64,000 bases of DNA, from the NCBI RefSeq assembly GCF_003171675.1, contig NZ_QFZQ01000001.1, positions 496,001 through 560,000 on the forward strand, given 5' to 3'. The notes under the pieces were generated by a model. That model saw nothing but the letters and a program-made list of their open reading frames with translations. It did not search any database and had not been told where the DNA came from. The stretch comes from Reichenbachiella versicolor (GTDB lineage Bacteria > Bacteroidota > Bacteroidia > Cytophagales > Cyclobacteriaceae). Of the stretch, positions 37,408 to 46,484 are shown one piece after another. Each line of letters opens with the position of its first letter. Position 1 is the stretch's first letter. The translations under genes were made by a program, and so were the position numbers.

Positions 37408-37875
37408 CTAATTTTTTACTTCTCCGAACTCTCGAATTAGAGCTTCTCTTCGGAAATCGAATATCTCTTTCAGTTTATTTTTAATAAATAGTTGGTTGGC
37501 TACTCTACCCAATATTCCAAAAGGGGGAGAATATGTAATAATATCTTTCATCAATACGCCATCATTGTGAGCTTCGATGTGATGCTGATGATGCCACATC
37601 GCGTATGGACCTATTCTCTGTTCGTCGACGAAATATTTACCATCTTCTACATGAGTGATCTCAGTCATCCAGTCGGTTTTGATCCCTAGCAGTGGACTCA
37701 CTTTGTAAGTGATAATTAGTCCAGGGTGCATTCGCTTCGGAACGTCGCTCGTGATATTAAACCCCATGTATGCGGGAGTGATTTTTTTGAGGTTAGAAGG
37801 AGAAGATATGAATGACCATACTTCTTCCATACAGGCTGGAATTTTTTGCTCTGCTTTGAATTGATAAAATGCCAT
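37408..37875 (-). CDS. SRPBCC (START-like) family protein
   Basis: About 155 residues forming one SRPBCC/polyketide-cyclase-like ligand-binding domain (FKAEQKIPACMEEVWSFISS, then LKKITPAYMGF, WMTEITHVEDGKYFVDEQR, GVLMKDIITYSPP). Close relatives accompany photolyase and DUF2867 epimerase genes in many Bacteroidota, suggesting a hydrophobic ligand, but none is shown. The ATG at 37875 is preferred because the earlier one (37905) would overlap the small gene upstream; with it the gap is 10 bp. Confidence 0.85.
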   Translation of the reverse strand: MAFYQFKAEQKIPACMEEVWSFISSPSNLKKITPAYMGFNITSDVPKRMHPGLIITYKVSPLLGIKTDWMTEITHVEDGKYFVDEQRIGPYAMWHHQHHIEAHNDGVLMKDIITYSPPFGILGRVANQLFIKNKLKEIFDFRREALIREFGEVKN

Positions 37876-37885
37876 GGTTGAGGAT

Positions 37886-38053
37886 TTATTGCTTGAGTTT
37901 TTCAATTTCGTCCATTATAGCCTGAGCTTCGCTGTACTTCGCATCACTTTCGGCTCTATTGATAGTGGACAGGCGATGAGACTCCTTGATGAGCTTCTCA
38001 TACTTCTGCTCTAGCTTTTCGATAGGTGATTTACTTTTGAATAATCCGAACAT
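37886..38053 (-). CDS. Small Lacal_2735-like protein
   Basis: A 55-residue gene not covered by usual length cut-offs. It reads MFGLFKSKSPIEKLEQKY, then EKLIKESHRLSTINRAESDA and KYSEAQAIMDEIEKLK. The start MFGLFKKK-like and the LSTINRxESDAKYxEA core match the Lacal_2735 family, short helical proteins common in marine Bacteroidota. No catalytic residues are apparent. It sits 10 bp before the SRPBCC gene as the first gene of the photolyase transcript. Its promoter region has a TAATGTTCTT box (38089-38098) shared with the region upstream of the regulator. Confidence 0.85.
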   Translation of the reverse strand: MFGLFKSKSPIEKLEQKYEKLIKESHRLSTINRAESDAKYSEAQAIMDEIEKLKQ

Positions 38054-38173
38054 TGTATTAGAATTTAATTAAGAAAAAAGGTAAAAACTAATGTTCTTAA
38101 TTCTATTAGCAAGCAATGGTTTTTGTTATTAGCCGATTGATTTCAAAAGAAGTCAAATTAGCTGTTAAAAAAG

Positions 38174-38202
38174 AGAGTCGGCAACCTTCTATCGCCGACT
38201 CT
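38174..38202 (-). terminator. Terminator after the fasciclin gene
   Basis: A 9-bp stem AGAGTCGGC / GCCGACTCT with an 11-base loop. The minus-strand transcript continues CTTTTTT. It separates the fasciclin gene from the small-protein/photolyase transcript. Confidence 0.7.
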
Positions 38203-38263
38203 TTAACTCAACCACACCATCCTTCTACTTCTGAGCTATAGAACTAAGTGTATCTTCAATATT

Positions 38264-39775
38264 TTATTTTTCTGTTGCGATTACTTCGCTAGGAGTGAGA
38301 TTTGGAACTATTACGACATCAATAACGTGAATCACTCCATTGGATGTATTAATATCAGTAGATGTAATTTTTGCCGTTCCGCTAGATTCTCCTGCTATTG
38401 TTAAATTCGTCAAGTTTATAGTGATATCACCAAAAAGGGCCTCTACAGTAGAACCGTCACCTAAAGCATCTTTTAGATCTGTAGAATAAACCCTTCCACT
38501 AACCACATGGTGTTTAAGAACTTCTTGAAGAGCAGAAACCCCACCTAGGTCATTTACAAATTCGTCCAAGGTCTGTCCATCCAACAAGGTGGTAAAAGCT
38601 GCATCTGTAGGTGCGAATACAGTGTACTCATCACTACCTTGGAAGACACTGACTAGACTTGCTTTTGAAAGTGCTGCTTCGAGTAAAGTGAAATTATCAC
38701 TTGCTATCACTACATCTGCAATGTTATCTGTTGGAATTTCAAGTACCCCATCGATGACATGAACAACTGCACCTGCCTTGTCATCCGCTACTAGATCAGC
38801 ACTAGTTACTTCGATACCATTTACATATACACCGCCACCCGCTTCAGTAGATGGTGTAGAAAACCACAGTTTATAATACTCTGTCGCCACTTCCTCTGCT
38901 GCTTCTACTGCGGTTGGTTTAACAAGAAAACTGTTAGCAGATCCTCCAAGGCTAGAAACATCAGCAGCTTTAGCTGTTGCTAAGACAACATGATATTTTA
39001 AAACATCGGCTAAAACTGAAGCATCTTCACTTCCATCGATACCAGCCGCTTTGAATGCCGCGTTGGTTGGAGCAAAGATTGTTATAGCGTCTTGTGCTAG
39101 AATAGTGCTTACTAAATCTGCCTTCACAGCTGCTGCAACCAGTGTAGTGAAGTCTTTGTTAAAATATGCTGTTTCTAATACCGTGCCAACAAAGTCAGCT
39201 ATGTCTTTAGGAACTAAAACTCCTTCTATAGCATGGATTACTCCGTTAGTTCCTTCTATATCGATAGATCCAGCTACTACAGATATGTCATTTACTTTGA
39301 CACCTCCACTAGTAGAAAGAGTTATATCAGTTCCTAAAACTGTCTCTACGTTACTATCAGTTATATCTCCAGACATCACTTTAGCTCCAGAGATTACATG
39401 GTATTTTAAGATGTTTTCCAAAACGTCGATGGGAATGTCGTCGAGGGTAATATCAGACTGACCACTAATAGTCTGCAATAAAGCAGTAAAAGCGGCATCA
39501 GTGGGAGCAAATACAGTAAATGGTCCATCAGTTCTAAGTGTCGTAATTAGTTTGGAACCTTCATTTTCACTTCTAGTAAGTGCAGCAACAAGAGCTGTAA
39601 ACTCTGCTTCGGAGGCTGTAGATGCAGCTACCGCTATGTCAATGATGTCATCAGTAAGCGTTTCTTCTTCCATCATTTCATCCATCGATTCATCATCTGA
39701 ATCGCTATCAGAGCAAGAGATCATCATAGTCGAAATGATCGTCAAGCTTAAGAGGTAAATCAATAACTTTTTCAT
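38264..39775 (-). CDS. Lipoprotein with three fasciclin (FAS1) domains
   Basis: 503 residues. Lipobox (MMISC) then an acid-rich linker (SDSDSDDESMDEMMEEE), which suggests surface export. Three FAS1 repeats follow, at about residues 45-195, 195-350 and 350-500. Each has the motif TVFAPTDAAF (or TIFAPTNAAF), a LKYHV/LKHHV helix, and NGVIHAIEGVL / GAVVHVIDGVL / NGVIHVIDVVI. FAS1 domains mediate adhesion. Its promoter faces that of the MerR regulator across 179 bp containing repeated TGTTC boxes, so light or B12 control is plausible. Confidence 0.92.
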   Translation of the reverse strand: MKKLLIYLLSLTIISTMMISCSDSDSDDESMDEMMEEETLTDDIIDIAVAASTASEAEFTALVAALTRSENEGSKLITTLRTDGPFTVFAPTDAAFTALLQTISGQSDITLDDIPIDVLENILKYHVISGAKVMSGDITDSNVETVLGTDITLSTSGGVKVNDISVVAGSIDIEGTNGVIHAIEGVLVPKDIADFVGTVLETAYFNKDFTTLVAAAVKADLVSTILAQDAITIFAPTNAAFKAAGIDGSEDASVLADVLKYHVVLATAKAADVSSLGGSANSFLVKPTAVEAAEEVATEYYKLWFSTPSTEAGGGVYVNGIEVTSADLVADDKAGAVVHVIDGVLEIPTDNIADVVIASDNFTLLEAALSKASLVSVFQGSDEYTVFAPTDAAFTTLLDGQTLDEFVNDLGGVSALQEVLKHHVVSGRVYSTDLKDALGDGSTVEALFGDITINLTNLTIAGESSGTAKITSTDINTSNGVIHVIDVVIVPNLTPSEVIATEK

Positions 39776-39797
39776 GTTTAACTATTTAGTGATTAAA

Positions 39798-39944
39798 GTT
39801 GAACAGTATAACGGGGTAATGTTCTTTTTTGTTTAAATAAAATTAAAAAAAGTTGAACAAAAATTAGAAACATCTCCTAATTGATCTTTTTGTAGGGTTT
39901 TTCGTATAATGATTTGTTTACCTTAGCAGTATTATTGTTGAACA
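39798..39944. promoter_or_regulatory. Candidate operator boxes GTTGAACA (TGTTCAAC) x3 and TAATGTTCTT
   Basis: Identical 8-mers GTTGAACA occur at 39798-39805, 39852-39859 and 39937-39944, between the fasciclin gene and the MerR/B12 regulator. A TAATGTTCTT box at 39817-39826 recurs as an identical 10-mer at 38089-38098, upstream of the Lacal_2735 gene. All share TGTTC. Binding by the adjacent regulator is inference. Confidence 0.5.
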
Positions 39945-39954
39945 AATTAGAAGA

Positions 39955-40833
39955 ATGAGTATATATTCTGTAGCACAAGTCGAAGCTCTTTCAGGAATCA
40001 AAGCACATACATTGAGGGTGTGGGAGCGGAGGTACTCATTTCTGACACCTCAGCGTACTACTACCAATATTCGATATTATACCGATGAGCAAATGCGAAA
40101 GCTGCTCAATATTGGAATTCTAATTCGCAATGGTTACAAAATTTCTCACATTGACGCGATGCCTGATGAAGAGATCAATGATGTGGTAACAGATATTTTG
40201 TCACAGCCTATAGATGATGAACTAAACGATCAAGTTCAGGCACTGACCATTGCTATGTTGGAAATGAATGAAGATATGTTCAACAAAATTTTCCAGAAGC
40301 AAGTTAATAAAGCGGGTTTACTCAATACGATGCTATATCTGATATATCCTTTTATGGCTCATGTAGGTATCCTTTGGGGTACGAGTAAAGCGATGCCTGC
40401 ACAAGAGCATTTTATTTCTTGCCTTGTAAGACAGAAATTAATCACCGCTATTGACGGAATATCTAACAGTAAAGAAGCTAGTAAGAGTATAGTATTATTC
40501 CTTCCTGCTGGAGAGATGCACGAAATAGGTCTTCTATTGGCCTATTATATTGCTAAAGATCTAGGATGGAAGGTTTTCTATTTAGGCGCCAATGTACCTT
40601 ATGAGAATATCAAAGACGTAGTCGAAATTTCGGATTGTGATTTGTTACTTACTATTTCTGTAGTAAGTTCTCCAGGGGGAATAGAGAAACTGATTAATAG
40701 AGTTTCCGAGGCTACTTCGTTGCCTTTACTTATTTCTGGATCTATGATCACCGATAGTTACCAAGCACCAACTACTCAGGTAATTCCGATTTCAGATCCC
40801 TTTGAACTAATAAGATTTTTGAAAGCTTACTAA
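39955..40833 (+). CDS. MerR-family regulator with B12-binding domain (CarH/LitR-like photoreceptor)
   Basis: 292 residues. N-terminal MerR winged helix (YSVAQVEALSGIKAHTLRVW, then ERRYSFLTPQRT and IRYYTDEQM), a helical linker, and a C-terminal cobalamin-binding domain. Two hallmarks of adenosylcobalamin light sensors are visible: W-x9-EH (W141, E151-H152) and E-x-H-x-x-G (E187, H189, G192), H189 being the expected lower cobalt ligand. Family members bind DNA in the dark and release it on illumination, derepressing photoprotection genes. It is divergent from the fasciclin gene, with photolyase, epimerase and SRPBCC genes beyond. No carotenoid genes are within the window. Confidence 0.9.
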   Translation: MSIYSVAQVEALSGIKAHTLRVWERRYSFLTPQRTTTNIRYYTDEQMRKLLNIGILIRNGYKISHIDAMPDEEINDVVTDILSQPIDDELNDQVQALTIAMLEMNEDMFNKIFQKQVNKAGLLNTMLYLIYPFMAHVGILWGTSKAMPAQEHFISCLVRQKLITAIDGISNSKEASKSIVLFLPAGEMHEIGLLLAYYIAKDLGWKVFYLGANVPYENIKDVVEISDCDLLLTISVVSSPGGIEKLINRVSEATSLPLLISGSMITDSYQAPTTQVIPISDPFELIRFLKAY

Positions 40834-40944
40834 TTACATTTATTATTTCCATACTCGCTATCAGCTACAAGTTTATAATAAGGCCTAGAATATGTTTCTG
40901 CCTTAAAATGTAGTAATAAAGATTATAACTCATAGGTGACTAGA

Positions 40945-41523
40945 CTATTGAAGAGAAAGTACTTGGCTTGTTAAGTTTTTTAGTATGGGTAATAGCTCTT
41001 CTGCAAACCAAGGATTTTTCTTTAGCCAGATATTGTTCCTAGGAGAAGGATGAGGAAGTACAATGGTATCGGGCAAATATTCGGAGAAGTTTTGGACGGT
41101 TTTAGTCAGAGAATCCTTTTTTCTGTTTCTTAAATAGTAGGATTGAGCATACGAGCCAATTAAGATGGTTAATTCAATTTGGTTTATGCTACTAAATATT
41201 TGACTATGCCATTGAGGGGCACATTCTTTACGCGGAGGTAGGTCGCCAGATTTTCCTTTTCCTGGATAGCAAAACCCCATTGGAATCAGTGCGATTTTCT
41301 GCTCGTCATAAAACGTGTCATTGTCTATTCCTAACCAATCTCGAAGTCTTTGACCACTTTTGTCATCCCAAGGTATACCAGTCCGATGGACTTCTGCCCC
41401 AGGAGCCTGTCCGATAATAGCAATTTTACTATTGGGATGAGCTGATAGGACAGGGTTAACTCCGTGATTCAATTCGTTCACACAAATTGTGCACTGTTGT
41501 ATTTCTCTAATAAGTTTTTTCAT
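40945..41523 (-). CDS. Uracil-DNA glycosylase superfamily protein
   Basis: About 192 residues. It has the UDG-superfamily N-terminal active-site segment IIGQAPGAEVHRTGIPWDDK and the C-terminal HPSPRN motif of the LPHPSPRN loop. Two N-terminal cysteines (CTIC) and a further cysteine pair (GFCYP, KECAP) hint at a family 4/5-like iron-sulfur enzyme. It probably excises uracil or related damage. The ATG at 41523 (MKKLIREIQQC) is preferred to one six codons upstream. It is convergent with the MerR gene, so membership of a light-induced repair set is only suggestive. Confidence 0.82.
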   Translation of the reverse strand: MKKLIREIQQCTICVNELNHGVNPVLSAHPNSKIAIIGQAPGAEVHRTGIPWDDKSGQRLRDWLGIDNDTFYDEQKIALIPMGFCYPGKGKSGDLPPRKECAPQWHSQIFSSINQIELTILIGSYAQSYYLRNRKKDSLTKTVQNFSEYLPDTIVLPHPSPRNNIWLKKNPWFAEELLPILKNLTSQVLSLQ

Positions 41524-41791
41524 ACAAATGATTAACTCCAATTTAGATGGTAATTCAATCTAATAAATGGCCCAAGAATCTAGTCGGCTTTGTTGCCAGT
41601 ATAGAATGTTAATACAAGATTATTGAGAAAAGAATTCCATCTAGAGTAAGTATGTAAGTCAAACCCTTACTGTGAGATTTGAAGCGATTTAATTGGCATA
41701 ATGGTATGCAACACTTTTTTGCTGTTAAAAATAGTCCTTCTCCTTAATTGAAAGGATTAACACTTAAACACTAAAAGCGTTTTGTTGGATT

Positions 41792-42784
41792 TTAAAGGTA
41801 CCAAAAGTTCTTTCCTTCGATTAAATCTTGATCTCCAAGGTAAGACTTGATTCTCTGTCTGTCTTTGTCTTCAGGATAAACTGATATTAGGATTTGAGGG
41901 GATTTTATATTTTCTATATCCTTGAAATAACCAATTTTTTGTTTCCCAATAAAACTGTCGTTTTTATGCATGTCCATCCATATATAATTTATTTCTAGGT
42001 GGTTTAGAATAGATGCTGCTAACTGTCCTTTATCAAGCGCTCCCCAAAGAACCAAAGGTCTATCTGTAAGTTCATTCAGAATAAATTCTCTCACTTTCAT
42101 ATTGAAAAAGGCTTGCTGAACATAATGATCAGAATTGCGAGAAGTTCTAGCACCGTGTTCCCTCCATAGCAATGTAACTTCAGGAATGGTGATTATTTGA
42201 TAATCATTTTTATACCATTTAAATACTAAATCGTAGTCTTCTGGATAGTTTAAATTATTAAATCCTCCTAGACTTTTTAATTCATTTTTTCGAGTTATCC
42301 AGTTTGGAGAGGCAATTACACACTCTCTATAGATGTTTTGCCATTGAAGTCCATTCAGGTTGATTTCATTGATCCACTTTTCATATTTCTTATAACCGTC
42401 ACTGATCTCCTTCTCGGAAAAGTATTTAACAAGTCCTGTGACAATAGTTTTTGAAGGTGCTTGGGAAATTGCTTCTATCATCGTAGACAGCCTTCTGGGC
42501 GGCATTATGTCGTCCGCATCCATTCTGGATATATATGTACCTGAAGCTTTTTCCAAGGCTAGGGTCAATGCGGGTATTATACCGTTTTCACCGTTTTCAA
42601 AGTAAAGAATTCGGTAATCCTTATTGGCTTCTTGTTTTGCTAAACTGGGACCTTTGTCAGTAGAGTGGTCATTAACTATGATTAGTTCCCAGTCTTGGAA
42701 ACTTTGAGTTTGTATTGATTGGATGGTTTCGATGAGAAATGACGCTGCATTTCTCATCGGCATCAATAGTGATACGACTGCCAC
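41792..42784 (-). CDS. Family 2 glycosyltransferase with extra C-terminal domain
   Basis: 330 residues. GT-A fold: SLLMPMRNAASFLIETIQSI, then WELIIVNDHSTD with the sugar-nucleotide Asp, and the SRMDADD metal-binding DxD segment; a later WREHGARTSR loop also fits. The last 90 residues (LVLWGALDKGQLAASILNHL) form a small nucleotide-binding-like domain found on some GT2 enzymes. It is the last gene of the DUF1800 operon, 4 bp after the lipoprotein gene. Acceptor unknown, possibly glycan modification of the neighbouring surface proteins (inference). Confidence 0.85.
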   Translation of the reverse strand: MAVVSLLMPMRNAASFLIETIQSIQTQSFQDWELIIVNDHSTDKGPSLAKQEANKDYRILYFENGENGIIPALTLALEKASGTYISRMDADDIMPPRRLSTMIEAISQAPSKTIVTGLVKYFSEKEISDGYKKYEKWINEINLNGLQWQNIYRECVIASPNWITRKNELKSLGGFNNLNYPEDYDLVFKWYKNDYQIITIPEVTLLWREHGARTSRNSDHYVQQAFFNMKVREFILNELTDRPLVLWGALDKGQLAASILNHLEINYIWMDMHKNDSFIGKQKIGYFKDIENIKSPQILISVYPEDKDRQRIKSYLGDQDLIEGKNFWYL

Positions 42785-42788
42785 TTTC

Positions 42789-43958
42789 TTAATTCAATAT
42801 ATCTTCTATTTCACTGGAGTGAATTTTGTTTAAGAAGGCTCTTTGGAATCTTCCAGATACTAATGTCGATCCTAGTATAAGTAAGTTGTTCTCTGAATCT
42901 ACTCTAACCGAGCTTAAGTTGAATGGATTGATAAATCCAATGTTTCGAGAACCTTTCAATTCGCCTGTCTCAGCTTCGTAAAAACTAATATTGACTTGTC
43001 TAGATTGAGTTTCTGCTGCTATTACAGTGTACTTAGTTTCATTCTCATAAGAAACAATTTTAGCTGCTGTTCTAGCGATGTATTCAGAAGCCGGAAGAGT
43101 TAAATAATCAATACTAGAAGTCGTACTATTGATATCTATACTTTGAAGAGGTTGGTAAAAGTTATCGTTAAACTGAAAGCCAAAGATTGCAAAATTGCTC
43201 CCATCTACTGGAAGTATTGCGGTCATACCTCCATTGGTTCCCTGACCTTGGATGACACCAGTAGGGGCAGCTAACTTATTGAATACCATCGAAAAACTAA
43301 AGTTGTAGAACCCATTGAAATAGTAGCTTCCTGATGATACTTCACCGCATTTAAAAGGAAGCCCTGAACGTTGAGGATCTAAATAGTGATTGATAATGTC
43401 ATCAGTGACATCGTTTCCTGCTCCTGTGGTGAAAGGGTGTCCATTGGAGTAAACACCATTTATATCATGGAGAGATAGAACCGTTTCTCCATCGTCTAGT
43501 GAATAGCTTAATACCAAAAATTGGTTGTCAGAGGTCTTATTAAATGCTAAAGGATATTGGATACCTGAAAGAGTTACAGTTTCTATATTCAATGAATCAT
43601 CAACTGAAACAATTTCTGCATCTAAAGAACTAGGGTTCATAGCAAGAAAATAATTTCTGTCCTCGATCGTGACGAAATTTCCTGTAGGTAACACGTGGTT
43701 GTCGTCCATCGATACGGCTTTGAGAAAATTTCCATCTTCGTCTATTACCATTAATTGAACTCCTGCGTAGGTAATTTCTTCACGGTCTTCTTTGGCCAAG
43801 ATAATGAAGCCTTCCTCTATCTCTACTACATCAACTGGCTCGTATTTAATATCACTTCTTTTCGTATCATAGATCTTAGTAAAAGAATCTGATGGTTTTA
43901 GTTCCTCTTCACATGCCAAGAGTATAACTAAAGTCGAAAGGTATAATAGTTTCTTCAT
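42789..43958 (-). CDS. Hypothetical beta-propeller-like lipoprotein
   Basis: 389 residues with a lipoprotein signal peptide (lipobox LLAC, followed by EEELKPSD). The mature part is a series of short strand motifs spaced about 45-50 residues (GFIILAKEDREE, NYFLAMNPSS, QFLVLSYSLDD, NFAIFGFQFND, NLLILGSTLV), typical of beta-propellers. No family was recognised. It starts 3 bp after the barrel gene and ends 4 bp before the glycosyltransferase, a tight operon position. Confidence 0.75.
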   Translation of the reverse strand: MKKLLYLSTLVILLACEEELKPSDSFTKIYDTKRSDIKYEPVDVVEIEEGFIILAKEDREEITYAGVQLMVIDEDGNFLKAVSMDDNHVLPTGNFVTIEDRNYFLAMNPSSLDAEIVSVDDSLNIETVTLSGIQYPLAFNKTSDNQFLVLSYSLDDGETVLSLHDINGVYSNGHPFTTGAGNDVTDDIINHYLDPQRSGLPFKCGEVSSGSYYFNGFYNFSFSMVFNKLAAPTGVIQGQGTNGGMTAILPVDGSNFAIFGFQFNDNFYQPLQSIDINSTTSSIDYLTLPASEYIARTAAKIVSYENETKYTVIAAETQSRQVNISFYEAETGELKGSRNIGFINPFNLSSVRVDSENNLLILGSTLVSGRFQRAFLNKIHSSEIEDILN

Positions 43959-43961
43959 GGC

Positions 43962-44840
43962 TTAGTACGGTTGAAAAGTGTTGTCAATATATCTCAGAGG
44001 GAAAAGGAAACTCACAGCTACAGATAGATGATTGAGATTAAGGTCATCATTCACATCTCCTAAGGTCGTTAGTTCATTGAGTTCATATCTGGCATTTTCA
44101 TCTGAGACATTGGTGAAGCCTAAATTGTAGAATACATCTATCGCAGTTCGTATATTGAAATAGTCAAATGATACTCCTCCTCCGAACTTCATTCCAAAGA
44201 AGTTTTTGAATTGGTCCTGGTTATTTACCACAAAGTTCCCAGCATCATAAGAACGTGGAGTCCCTGAGGTGTTATCTGTGTTTACAATTGATGTTTCCTT
44301 CTCAGCACCGATATTAAAAGCGTAATTTACACCTCCACCAACGAAGGGCCTGATTTTGCCATCAGTAAGGATGTCAAATTTGAGTATAAAGGGAATATCT
44401 AGATAGTTTAGCTTTTGTTTTGAGTCATAACTAGACTCAAAAGTTTGCTCTGGTGTAGTACCTTCCCACTGTAGTAAGCTTGAGTATCCATATATAAGCT
44501 GCTTGAATGTCGGTTGAATTCCTGCAGAAACTCCTCTGTGATAAAAGGTCAAGTCAAGACCAATTAGTACTCCTGGGTTTTTATATTTTGAGTATGTTTT
44601 TGATAAGTCCTCTACTTCATAGTCTATTGGGTCTATAGATGAGAATGTCTCTTTAGCCGATGGACCTGATAGAGTAGTTCCAACTCTCATTCCTAGCCAC
44701 CATTGGGTTTTTAGAAACTTTTTGTAGTCGGAATTAGGAAGTTTGGGTTTCATAGTTCGCTGTCCGTATGTGGATGCAGCGATCAGCAAGAAGCAAACTG
44801 TCAATAGTTTACTTGCGTACGAACAGACGTTTGGTGTCAT
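43962..44840 (-). CDS. Outer-membrane beta-barrel protein (PorT/OmpX-like)
   Basis: 292 residues with a signal peptide (ASTYGQ) and barrel-like strands: WWLGMRVGTTLSG, PGVLIGLDLTFYH, LDIPFILKFDI, IRPFVGGGVNYAFNIG, FFGMKFGGGVSFDY. The strand set matches the 'outer membrane beta-barrel' (PorT-like) family of Bacteroidota. Its start lies inside the C-terminal codons of the DUF1501 gene (32-bp overlap). The only start that keeps the full signal peptide is in this overlap, so coupled translation is likely. Confidence 0.82.
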   Translation of the reverse strand: MTPNVCSYASKLLTVCFLLIAASTYGQRTMKPKLPNSDYKKFLKTQWWLGMRVGTTLSGPSAKETFSSIDPIDYEVEDLSKTYSKYKNPGVLIGLDLTFYHRGVSAGIQPTFKQLIYGYSSLLQWEGTTPEQTFESSYDSKQKLNYLDIPFILKFDILTDGKIRPFVGGGVNYAFNIGAEKETSIVNTDNTSGTPRSYDAGNFVVNNQDQFKNFFGMKFGGGVSFDYFNIRTAIDVFYNLGFTNVSDENARYELNELTTLGDVNDDLNLNHLSVAVSFLFPLRYIDNTFQPY

Positions 44841-46479
44841 TAAGTTTAGTAGATTTTGCTTTGATAAAATAGATCCCTCCTGGAAGGTTTGAAAGGTCGA
44901 AAGTTACATTATGTTTTCCTGGAATCAGATTTCTGAATACAGTCTTAACCACAGAACCACTTATATTGATGAGTTCAATAGTAGTAGGCTGTACATCATT
45001 GACTTGAATTTCAATCTGTACGTAGTTTGTCGCCGGATTGGGGTGAAGGTTACTAATCTTGAAGTGTTTTTTCAAGAAGTTATCTTCTACCGAACTGATC
45101 AATTCGAGAGGCTGATAAGTTCCACCAGTAATAAAGTTTTGGAAGAAGATATCATTAGTTAGCGTAGATTCATCTACACCCATCCAGTCATTCAGTATAC
45201 CTGCATAGATTTGACGGTAATCAAATTGCATAGCTATATTCCTGTCATTTAGATCAGGATTTGTTCCGTAAATTCCGGCATTTATATGCTTACCAAAAAG
45301 CATTAGAGCACCACCAGTTCCATGGTCAGTTCCATAACTTCCATTACTCTGGACTCTTCGACCAAACTCAGACATGGTCATAGTTAATACCTTATCTGCT
45401 AGACCTTTAGCTTCTAAATCCTTTTGAAAAGCATTCATTGCTGTGGAAATATGATAAAGCAAGGCCGCATGGCTACCAACAGTAGGGTCACCAGCTTCAG
45501 TTTGATCGGCATGTGTGTCAAATCCTCCAATCCTAACCAAGAAAACCTTAGTTTTAGCACCACCTTCCAATAGTCTTGCAACTAGTTTTAACTGTTTAGA
45601 AAGAGGGTTGGTTGAATCTGCTCTAAATGGATACTTGTCTGGATATGTTACACTAGTTTCCGTAGACTTAGCATATATTTCGGCTAGTCTTCTAATATAA
45701 ATTTCAGACTTATCCTCAAGTCCAAGAATCCAATCCATTTCTTTCCCATACGGACTGTCATTCAAAAATGTAGGTGGTAATCCTCGTGGGTCTATACCAT
45801 CATCTACAAAACCTTCTAAACCTTCTACCTTTTTAAGTAGAGAGTCAGGTGCTCGGTCTAGTGAGATGGATGTTGGAATATTGTTTTCTTGATGGAAAAC
45901 TAATGAAAGGCTATTGCCCATCTCTAAAGCTAGGGGGTCGGGCATTTCATCATTTGGGAAATCATCAGGGTAAGATTTTGGTGCGTATTCTTGCTTGAGA
46001 TATCTACCGATCCATCCAGATGAAAAATAATCATCAGGACCGCCGCCCATATGCCATATATCTCTACCTCTGAAGTGAGATCCGTTATTTCTTTCGTAAG
46101 ATACACCTTGAAAAACAGCAGCCATTCCATTGTCATACATGTCTTTAAAGTCACGCATATCTGGATGAACTCCTACTTGATCTGCACTAGGTACTGTGCT
46201 GTCTAGTGGAATTAAAGTTCGACGTCCAGATTTAAAAGGAATAGCGATATTTGCTCGTTTACTATAGTATTGACTGTAGTTTTCTATTGGAATGAAAGTA
46301 TTGAGACTATCATTCCCGCCATGCATTTGTAGTATGACTAGTACATTGTCATTTGAACTTTGAGAAGCAAGTCGATGCATCCTTGAATCTGATGCGATTA
46401 ATTTCAGCGGTACGCCTTGAAAGGCTAATGGAGCACCTGCTGCAAATCCTATTTTTTTTATGAAATTCCGTCTTTTCAT
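44809..46479 (-). CDS. DUF1501 protein with Tat-like signal and T9SS sorting domain
   Basis: 556 residues. A twin-arginine-like start (MKRRNFIKKIGFAAGAPLAF), then a DUF1501 domain of the alkaline-phosphatase-like superfamily with VLVILQMHGGNDSLNTFIP, VGVHPDMRDFKD and SEFGRRVQSN, DHGTGGALMLFG. The last 80 residues (LHPNPATNYVQIEI, GSVVKTVFRNL, GIYFIKA) form a type A T9SS sorting domain. DUF1501 proteins are nearly always paired with DUF1800 proteins, as here (5 bp gap). The enzymatic activity is not known. Confidence 0.9.
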   Translation of the reverse strand: MKRRNFIKKIGFAAGAPLAFQGVPLKLIASDSRMHRLASQSSNDNVLVILQMHGGNDSLNTFIPIENYSQYYSKRANIAIPFKSGRRTLIPLDSTVPSADQVGVHPDMRDFKDMYDNGMAAVFQGVSYERNNGSHFRGRDIWHMGGGPDDYFSSGWIGRYLKQEYAPKSYPDDFPNDEMPDPLALEMGNSLSLVFHQENNIPTSISLDRAPDSLLKKVEGLEGFVDDGIDPRGLPPTFLNDSPYGKEMDWILGLEDKSEIYIRRLAEIYAKSTETSVTYPDKYPFRADSTNPLSKQLKLVARLLEGGAKTKVFLVRIGGFDTHADQTEAGDPTVGSHAALLYHISTAMNAFQKDLEAKGLADKVLTMTMSEFGRRVQSNGSYGTDHGTGGALMLFGKHINAGIYGTNPDLNDRNIAMQFDYRQIYAGILNDWMGVDESTLTNDIFFQNFITGGTYQPLELISSVEDNFLKKHFKISNLHPNPATNYVQIEIQVNDVQPTTIELINISGSVVKTVFRNLIPGKHNVTFDLSNLPGGIYFIKAKSTKLNDTKRLFVRK

Positions 46480-46484
46480 GGTAT

